The notes beneath the pieces were generated by a model. The model was not told the DNA's origin. It saw only the letters and a program-made list of their open reading frames with translations, and made no database searches. 64,000 bases of DNA from Actinoplanes xinjiangensis (lineage in GTDB: Bacteria; Actinomycetota; Actinomycetes; Mycobacteriales; Micromonosporaceae): positions 110,564-174,563 of the forward strand of contig NZ_QGGR01000017.1 of the NCBI RefSeq assembly GCF_003148685.1. The letters are read 5' to 3'. The position numbers and the translations under genes are program-made. Shown here one piece after another: positions 1-6,900 of the stretch (its first letter is position 1; each line of letters starts with the position of its first letter).

Positions 1-207
1 GTCGGACAGTGCCGTCCAGAACGCGGCGTCGGACGCTTCGTCGGCAAGGGCGCCGGCGATCGTGCTGGCCGGCGGCAGGAACCGCTCGTCGACCAGCCCG
101 ATCCGGGGCGCCAGTTCGATGACGAGGAGCAACCCGGCCAGTCCGGCGACCCCGAGCAGAGCGGGGTTGCCGGACCGGACCGGGTTGGCACGGCCTGCCG
201 TCGTCAC
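1..207 (-). CDS. ABC transporter permease, N-terminal fragment
   Basis: The gene runs off the left edge of the window; only about 69 N-terminal residues are visible. It starts at a GTG that overlaps the stop codon of the upstream binding-protein gene (GTGA), so the two are translationally coupled. The visible part has one hydrophobic segment (LLGVAGLAGLLLVIELAP) followed by FLPPASTIAGAL. A 'FLPSPxxI/V' stretch after the first membrane helix is typical of SsuC/TauC-type permeases for sulfonate, nitrate or aromatic substrates. The family call rests on this short stretch plus the neighbouring binding protein; the substrate is unknown. Confidence 0.7.
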   Translation of the reverse strand, partial: MTTAGRANPVRSGNPALLGVAGLAGLLLVIELAPRIGLVDERFLPPASTIAGALADEASDAAFWTALSD

Positions 208-1163
208 GGCAGCAGCTTCGCCAGGTCCGGGGTGCCGGTGAAGATGCCGTCCTTCTCGCCCAGGCCGGCGAGGGTCTGCACCGACGCCTCGTTGATCTGG
301 GTCGGCCACTTCGGCAGCACCAGCGACGCGCGCAGCTTCTCGTCGATCTTCGTGTAGCTGGCCAGGATCGCGCGGACCTCGTCCGGGTGCGAGTCGGCGT
401 ACGTCATCGACTCGTTGATCGCCTCGGTGAAGCGCTTGACCAGGTCGGCGTCCGCGGCGATCAGCTTCTCCGAGGTGAAGTACGCGGCCACGGTCAGGTT
501 CGGAGCGGCGTCGACGAAGGTCGAGGCGATCTCCCGGCCACCGGCCGCCTTGATCGTGGACAACTGCGGCTCGACCACCCAGGCCGCGTCGACCTCACCC
601 TTCTCCAGGGCGGCCGGCATGGTGGGGAACGCCATCTCGACGAAGTTCAGCGTCGTCGCGTCACCGCCGGCCTTGCGGACCGACTCGCGGGTGACGGTGT
701 CGCCGATGTTCTTCAGCGTGTTCACCGAGACCTTCTTGCCGGCCAGGTCCTTGGCGGTCCTGATCGGGCTGTCCGCCTTCACGACCACGGCGCCGAAGTC
801 CTTGCCCGCCTCGCCGGTCGACGAGGCGCCGGCGGCGACCGTCTTGATCGGCAGACCCTTGGTCTGGGCGATCAACAGGGAGGTCAGGTTGCTGAAGCCG
901 AACTGGGTCTGGTTGTTGACCACACCCGGCACGATCGCGGCGCCGCCCTGACCGGCCTCGAGGGTGAGCTCGATGTTCCGGTTCTTGAAGAAGCCCTTCT
1001 GCTGCCCCAGGTAGATGGGGGCCACGTCGACGATCGGGATGACGCCGACCTTGACCTGGTCGACGCCGTCCTTCTCGGTCGACCCGCTGCCCGAGTCGGA
1101 ACCGCAGGCCACCAGGGAACCGGCGAGCGCGAACGCCGCGACCCCCGCGAGAAGACGCCGCAT
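204..1163 (-). CDS. ABC transporter substrate-binding lipoprotein (SsuA/TauA/NMT1-like)
   Basis: This is a periplasmic-type binding lipoprotein of about 319 residues. It has a signal peptide ending in a lipobox (LVAC, Cys about residue 20), a Ser/Gly linker, and then a NMT1/THI5-like fold. Recognisable blocks are VKVGVIPIVDVAPIYLGQQK, KGFFKNRNIELTL and KDLAGKKVSVNT. I chose the ATG at 1163 because a GGAG Shine-Dalgarno lies just upstream and the signal peptide then begins properly. An in-frame ATG nine codons earlier has neither. Members of this family bring sulfonates, nitrate or aromatic acids to a two-component permease/ATPase. The divergent PcaR-like regulator makes an aromatic or organic-acid ligand plausible, but nothing in the sequence fixes it. 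Confidence 0.85.
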   Translation of the reverse strand: MRRLLAGVAAFALAGSLVACGSDSGSGSTEKDGVDQVKVGVIPIVDVAPIYLGQQKGFFKNRNIELTLEAGQGGAAIVPGVVNNQTQFGFSNLTSLLIAQTKGLPIKTVAAGASSTGEAGKDFGAVVVKADSPIRTAKDLAGKKVSVNTLKNIGDTVTRESVRKAGGDATTLNFVEMAFPTMPAALEKGEVDAAWVVEPQLSTIKAAGGREIASTFVDAAPNLTVAAYFTSEKLIAADADLVKRFTEAINESMTYADSHPDEVRAILASYTKIDEKLRASLVLPKWPTQINEASVQTLAGLGEKDGIFTGTPDLAKLLP

Positions 1164-1201
1164 ATTTACTCCTTCGAAATCTGTGCGCATGACGAACGTG
1201 A

Positions 1202-1216
1202 GTTCTCATGAAGAAC
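1202..1216. promoter_or_regulatory. Palindrome between binding-protein gene and IclR gene, candidate operator
   Basis: GTTCT-N5-AGAAC is a 5+5+5 inverted repeat in the short divergent region between the transporter operon and the IclR regulator. IclR proteins bind palindromes of about 14-15 bp in such places, so this is a candidate auto- and cross-regulatory site. If real, it favours a regulator start downstream of it (1225 or 1264) rather than the in-frame ATG at 1189. Confidence 0.45.
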
Positions 1217-1224
1217 GCTATGAT

Positions 1225-2046
1225 GTGCCCCGTGTCACGTCAACGACGGGGTTCGATCATCTGATGCCGCGCGAACCGTACTACGTGCAGTCGCTGGAGC
1301 GGGGTCTCGCGGTGATCCGCGCGTTCGACGCACAACACTCCGAACTCACCCTCAGTGACGTCGCCCGCGTCTGCGGTCTCACCCGCGCCGCCGCCCGCCG
1401 GTTCCTGCTCACCCTCACCGACCTCGGGTACGTCCGCACCGACGGCCGGCTGTTCTCGCTGGCCCCGCGGGTCCTCGAACTCGGGTACTCGTACCTCTCC
1501 AGCATCTCGCTGCCCGACGTCGCCGAACCCCACCTGGAACGTCTCGTCGCCGAGGTCCGCGAATCATCGTCGATCGCCGTGCTCGACGGTGACGACATCG
1601 TGTATGTCGCCCGTGTCCCGACAAGTAGGATCATGCGGGTCGCGATCAACGTCGGAACCAGATTCCCGGCGTACGCCACCTCGATGGGCCGGGTCATCCT
1701 CGCCGACCTCCCCGAACCGGACCTCGACGCCTACCTGGACCGCGCCCGACTCGAACCCCTCACCGACCGGACCATCCGCACCCCGGCCGAACTGCGCGCC
1801 GAACTCGCCCGGGTCCGCCGGCAGGGACACTCGATCGTCGACCAGGAACTCGAAGAGGGCCTCCGCGCGATCGCGGCACCCATCCGGAACCGTTCCGGCG
1901 CCGTCACCGGTGCCGTCAACGTCTCCATCCACGCCGCCCGCGCCACCGTCGACGACATCCGTGAGCGCATCCTGCCGCCGTTGCTCGCCGCCACCGCCGC
2001 CATCGAGGCCGACCTCAAGATCGCCGGTCGCCGCCCCGCCGGCTGA
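1225..2046 (+). CDS. IclR-family transcriptional regulator, PcaR/PobR-like
   Basis: A regulator of about 273 residues with an N-terminal winged helix-turn-helix (VQSLERGLAVIRAFDAQHSE, then LTLSDVARVCGLTRAAARRF) and a C-terminal effector-binding domain (VARVPTSRIMRVAINVGTRF and EGLRAIAAPIRNRSGAV). The VQSLERGLAVI opening and the AAARRFLLTL recognition helix are typical of the PcaR/PobR branch, which senses protocatechuate-type acids. Start choice is uncertain: GTG 1225 gives about 22 residues before VQS, as in relatives. ATG 1264 is also possible, and ATG 1189 would put the candidate operator inside the gene. It is divergent from the transporter genes and probably controls them. Confidence 0.88.
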   Translation: MPRVTSTTGFDHLMPREPYYVQSLERGLAVIRAFDAQHSELTLSDVARVCGLTRAAARRFLLTLTDLGYVRTDGRLFSLAPRVLELGYSYLSSISLPDVAEPHLERLVAEVRESSSIAVLDGDDIVYVARVPTSRIMRVAINVGTRFPAYATSMGRVILADLPEPDLDAYLDRARLEPLTDRTIRTPAELRAELARVRRQGHSIVDQELEEGLRAIAAPIRNRSGAVTGAVNVSIHAARATVDDIRERILPPLLAATAAIEADLKIAGRRPAG

Positions 2047-2075
2047 CGGCCGCCGCCGCTCTGCGCTTCGGCCCT

Positions 2076-2945
2076 TCAACGTCCATCAGGCATGCCATGC
2101 CAGGGAAGGGGATGGGTGATCCGCCGCCACCACCACCGATCCGGCACCGTCCCGGTGGCGGCCGCAAGCGCCTCACCCCCGTCATCGACGGTCGCATCGA
2201 GGAACCTGCGGTCGATGGTGTCCAGGGCCGCCGTGAACTGGGCTCGGAACACCTCGGGCAGCACGTCGGCGGCACTGACCAGCGCGTCCCTGATCTCCAG
2301 ATCCCCCCGGTAGTGGCCAGCCGGATACCAGCCGTCCGGATGCCAGCCGGCGGTGAGCCGGGAGACCATGCCCTCCCACGCGCCGAGCCGGTTGGCGGCA
2401 TACCAGGCCGCGCTCCCCGTCTTCGGCTCCGGCCGCATCACCGCGTCCAGTGCGCCGCTGAGCGGGGTAGGCATCCGATATTCGCGGATCACCTCGGGAA
2501 TCGCCGCCACCCGAACCGCCGGAAGCAGCGGCACCGGAGCCTCCACGGCATCGACCCGGCAGATCACCCGCTCATGCTCGTCATACTCGTCGCTGTCGAG
2601 CCGGGCCCGGGTCCGCTGCCCGTCCGGCCCCGCCAGCCAGTAGGCACTCGGCCACGACGGCACCGACTGATACGCGACGAGCGTGCCCAGCCGCCCGGCC
2701 AGCCACGCGGCAGCCTCCGCCTCGGGCGGCGACACGACGCCCGCCGCGAAGTACATGTCAAGATGCAGCCGAAGGTCCCCCACCATGGGCGTGACGGTGC
2801 AATTGACCGGCCGGTCCCAGTGCCGGTCGGGCCGACCGAGATCGCCCACGTCAACCGCGGTCACCGGCAGCGACAGCAACTCAGCCAGAGCCGCGGCAAG
2901 CTCAGCCCGCGCCACATCGTGGTGAACGAGAAAGAGATAGCTCAT
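2076..2945 (-). CDS. Hypothetical protein, 289 aa
   Basis: I do not recognise this protein. It is soluble, has no signal peptide or membrane segment, and is rich in Trp and Tyr near the C-terminus (GWYPAGHYRGDLEIRDAL, VPDRWWWRRITHP). The N-terminus (SYLFLVHHDVARAELAAAL) looks like the first strand and helix of a small alpha/beta fold. It lies 20 bases downstream of a probable immunity gene on the same strand and closes the toxin cassette. A role as an immunity or accessory protein is therefore plausible by position only. Confidence 0.7.
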   Translation of the reverse strand: MSYLFLVHHDVARAELAAALAELLSLPVTAVDVGDLGRPDRHWDRPVNCTVTPMVGDLRLHLDMYFAAGVVSPPEAEAAAWLAGRLGTLVAYQSVPSWPSAYWLAGPDGQRTRARLDSDEYDEHERVICRVDAVEAPVPLLPAVRVAAIPEVIREYRMPTPLSGALDAVMRPEPKTGSAAWYAANRLGAWEGMVSRLTAGWHPDGWYPAGHYRGDLEIRDALVSAADVLPEVFRAQFTAALDTIDRRFLDATVDDGGEALAAATGTVPDRWWWRRITHPLPWHGMPDGR

Positions 2946-2965
2946 GGCCGACCGCTCGGTGGGTC

Positions 2966-3430
2966 CTATGAATGCGGCCCGCCGGGCCCGCTGTCGAGGA
3001 CCTCGACGTAGTGGGGGGACAGGGTGAACGCGGGTCGGCCCTTGATGTGGGCGATCAGATTCTCGTCATCGGCGGCGACGATATCGCCGGTTGCCGGCGC
3101 GACGAAAAGCATGCTGCCGCTGATGAATGCCGACCCGAAGTCGGCCGCGAAGGACTCAGCGAATTCTTGCAGCCTGCCGGCATCCACAAAATGCGGACCG
3201 TATTCAAGCGTGTAGCTCGCATCGTTGACGACGACGACGGGGCCGGTCAGATGGGAGCACTCTGCCATGAGGTCGGCGAGAACCTCGTCGTCCTCGCGTT
3301 CTTCAATGTCGAAAGGACGCCAGATGTCGTGGGGAGTCGGTGCGAGACCGCCGATCGTCAGACCCGTCGATCCAGGAAACATGACTTTGAGGAGCTGCTC
3401 TGCGAAGTCCCAGTTCCGATGCCTGGACAC
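2966..3430 (-). CDS. Hypothetical small acidic protein, probable immunity protein
   Basis: A 154-residue acidic, soluble protein. I chose the GTG at 3430 because it has a strong GGAGG eight bases upstream; the open frame extends further upstream but over the preceding gene. Acidic clusters (DIEEREDDEVLADLMAE, VAADDE) and the lack of enzyme motifs fit a toxin-neutralising protein, though no named Imm family was recognised. It is the second small gene after the large toxin, on the same strand. Its role is inferred from this position, which is where polymorphic-toxin immunity genes usually sit. Confidence 0.65.
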   Translation of the reverse strand: MSRHRNWDFAEQLLKVMFPGSTGLTIGGLAPTPHDIWRPFDIEEREDDEVLADLMAECSHLTGPVVVVNDASYTLEYGPHFVDAGRLQEFAESFAADFGSAFISGSMLFVAPATGDIVAADDENLIAHIKGRPAFTLSPHYVEVLDSGPGGPHS

Positions 3431-3533
3431 TTCGGCCACCTCCTCGGTGCTCGGTCGCGGCAATGCATGTGAACGGTCGTGATCGTCTGTCCGAGTCGCC
3501 CGGGAAGGGCCGATGGGTGTGTCCTGGCTCGGC

Positions 3534-3902
3534 TCAGGAAGATCTCTGCTCTGCTTCCTCGATCGCTTCCCGGACAGTACGGGCGACCTCGTGCAGGAAA
3601 CGAGCTGCCCCCTCGTCTGTCGGATCGTCGTCCATGTTCCAGTTGGCATCCCAGGCGGCCAGTCGCAACAGGGTGCCGGACGGCTGTGGCTCAGCCAGAA
3701 CCGACTCCAATGCGACGAGTTCCTGACGGAGGATGAAGTTGCTCCGCCCGGCCACCGCCCGGACACTCTGCCTGATCTCGTCGAAGTCGCAGGCGTCCTC
3801 GACGTGGCCGTGAATCAGCGCACGAGCCTGCTCGATCGGCGACCGGGCGGTGAGTTCCGTCGCCCGGCTGCGGAGCGGCTCGGGAAGCTCGGAGAAGTTC
3901 AT
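3534..3902 (-). CDS. Small hypothetical protein, probable immunity protein for the adjacent toxin
   Basis: A 122-residue, mostly helical, acidic protein whose ATG follows the toxin stop codon by only four bases. That makes it the first gene after the C-terminal toxin domain, the usual place of the cognate immunity gene. Features include a central WDANWNMDDDPTDEGAARFL stretch and a C-terminal helix (VREAIEEAEQ). No named family was recognised. The assignment as the cognate antitoxin of the RNase-like domain is inference from gene order. Confidence 0.68.
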   Translation of the reverse strand: MNFSELPEPLRSRATELTARSPIEQARALIHGHVEDACDFDEIRQSVRAVAGRSNFILRQELVALESVLAEPQPSGTLLRLAAWDANWNMDDDPTDEGAARFLHEVARTVREAIEEAEQRSS

Positions 3903-3906
3903 GCCA

Positions 3907-6900
3907 TCACCCTAACCCGGACGGAAAAGTCGTGAGAATGAAGGCCTGCGGCGGATCCGTATTCTCATCGATTCGAATTCTGATTCGCACCAGACTGGTC
4001 TCGGCATACACCGCCTCCCGAGGTCCTGCCCCGTACCAGCCCTTGTTGTAATAACCGCGACCGACGCGGTGGCCGGCATCGAAGAAGGCCAAGTGTAGCT
4101 TTTGCATGGCCAGGTCGCTGCGGATCATCTCCCAGTTCTGCTGCACATACGCATTAACCTCGTGCTTCAGGGTTGATGCGTCGATCCACTGGAACGATCT
4201 GTTCTCCGCATTCCGCCACGGTGCGTCGCCGTAGATGCGGCCCTCGATCGACTTGGCGGTCGGATCATGGCTCAGTGCCGGGTCACGTTCCATCGGAATG
4301 TCCGGCCCGTGGCGGTCCAGGGTGTGAGCGCCTTCGGCAAGATAACGCGCGTCATTCTCCGCAATGTCGAACTTCGGCGGGACATCGCCCAGCAGGTTGT
4401 ATCGCCGCATTACGTCGGCGAGCTCGGCTTCCTGCGAGAGGGGCTGGCCGCTGCCTGTCCCGGCGTCTCCGGAGCCGGAGGGGTCTTGGGCGATGGTGGG
4501 CCGACCGCCGTCGGTCATCGGGCTGGCCTCGGCGTTGCCGTTCACGACCAGGGCGTCCATGCGGACCACGTCGCAAGGGACGTCGAGGCCCGAGTGGGTC
4601 TGGAGGGGGAACGTGCTCACCTGGCGGGACTGCGGGTCCAGGTAGAGGACCGTGCCGTTCTGGTTGACGGCGGCGAAGGCGTGCGTACGGCCGGCCTGGT
4701 CCTGGGTTTCGATGAACGCGAACGCGCCGTGGCCCAGGGATGTCAGGTGGGTGCGGAGGTTGATCTCGGCCATCTTGACCTCGACGCGGGCGTCGTCGGG
4801 GGTCAGGCTGCTCACGTCGGTCAGGCCCTGGAAACTGCCGCCGACGGTGTCTTCGATGCGGGCCGTGACGCCCTGTTCGGCGCCGATCGGGCGGGACGGG
4901 TCGCCGTCGTGGTAACCGTCGAACGTTCTCGGGGCGGATACCCGCGGGCGGGCGTGCATGTATGTCTCGTACAGCGACAGCACGGTGTCGCCGCAGTTGT
5001 TCGAGCGGGTCGGGTCGGCTTCCGGGCCGCCGTCGTTCTGGAGGCCGAACCATTCGCCGTCGCGCGGGTCGGCGTGCCGGATCACGTCGCCGTTCCCGTC
5101 GCGGGGCATGGCGCGTTCCAGGTCGGTCTGGTGCACCTTCAGCGGGGGCCGGAGTCCGCCGCGCCGGTTGTAGGGGCGGGTCCGGTCGGCCGACGGGGGA
5201 TGGTCGTTTCCGGTCAGTGCGGATCTGTCGCCGGTGTCCACCGGGCCGGGGGCGAGGTCGCTGGCGCTCTCGTTGACGAGTTCCCAGTCGTTGCCGGTGA
5301 GGTGGACGTCGCCCATCGGGCCGTCGCGGTCGATGCTCCGCGCCTGGTCCAGGAGCGCGTCGGCCTCGATCTGCAGGCGGTCGGCGTCGATCTCGGCGGT
5401 GGCCGTCTGCACCAGGTCGCCGCGATCGCCGGCCCGCCGCCGGAAATCCGCCTCGTCGGCTTTGTCGCGTGCCTGTCTCCGCAGGTCCTGGGCCGTCTCC
5501 TGGCGATGGGTGTCGGCGAACGACTGCCGCCGCTGCCGGCCCTCGTGCAGATAGTTCTCCCGGGCCCGCGCATCGGCCGCGTCCCGGTCCTCGGTGACCG
5601 TCGGTGCCGGCGTCGGAGCCGGTGACGTCTCGGCCAACTGGGCGCCATAGTCCGGATCAAGAACGGACAACGGGTCCCTGTTGGCCGGCCCGTTCATGGA
5701 AACCGGATCCAACACCGCAAGCGGATCAACGGCCGGGCGATCCGGCGCGGCGTTCGTCGACGGAGACGATTCCGCTTCGGTACGCCCGAACTCGTCCACA
5801 GCCGGAGCGGGCATCGGCAGCGCCGTATCCGTCCGCAGGGCCAGCTCCTCGGGCCGGACGTCATTGACGTCGGGTGCCGTGTCGGTGCGGGTCGTCAGCT
5901 CGTCGGGCCGGGCATCGGTCGAGTCGATTTCGGGCTGCACCATGGGAGGCGCAGCGTCGGTTAGGGTCGTCAGCGCGTCGGGCCGAACGTTGTTGAAGTC
6001 CGGCTGCACCGGAGCCGGAGCCGGGCCTGGAGCCGGAGCCGGGGCGGGAGCCGGAGTGGGAGCCGGGCCGGGTGCCGGGGCCGGCGACGGCGGCGGTGAC
6101 GGCTGGATGCTGACCGGCGGCGCGGGCGGCGGTTGCTGGAGCGCCTGCTGCTGGGCCTGGTAGGCCAACGGCGGCGGGGGCGGCGTGGGCCGGTTGCTGT
6201 AGAACGGCGCCGGCGGTGTGTTCGGCACCGCCATCGGATTGCCGTGACCGTCGACCATCAGGGCGTTCAGGGCGACGACGTTCCCGGTGCCCGGGGTGCC
6301 GTCGTGGCCGTAGAGGGTGCGGTGCTGGGCGAGGGCGAACTGGGAGGAGTCGGCGCACCGGCCGCTCTGCGGGTCGATGAAGAGAACCGTGCCGTTGTGG
6401 TTGACGGCGTTCCAGGCGTGGGCACTGCCGTCACCCCACACGTTGATGATGACGGCGGTGGAACCGTGGCCGCCCATCGCGAGGGTGTCGATGATCTGCT
6501 GGAAGCCGTCGTCGACCGCGGCCTTCACCACGGCCGGTGGCCGCGGGTCGGTGGCGACGTCACCGTAGAAGGGTGCGAGCTGGGTGAATCCGCTGCCGGT
6601 CACCCGTTCGGCCCGGAGGTGGCCCTCGAACTCCCCGACGTGGTTGTCGATCTCCCCGATCCCGTAGGAGTCGATGGTCCGCGGGGCCGAGACGGTGGGA
6701 CGGCCGTGCAGGTACGTCTCGAGGAACGACAAGGCGCAGTCGAGACAGTTGACGCCACGGGTGGGGTCCGCGGCCGGGCCGCCGTCGTTGAGCAGCCGCA
6801 GCCAGGGGCCCCGGGGGTCCGGATTGCGGACCGGCTGGAGGTTCGTGTCGCGGGGGACGGCCCGCTCCAGGTCCGCCTGATGGATCTTCAGCGGTACGCG

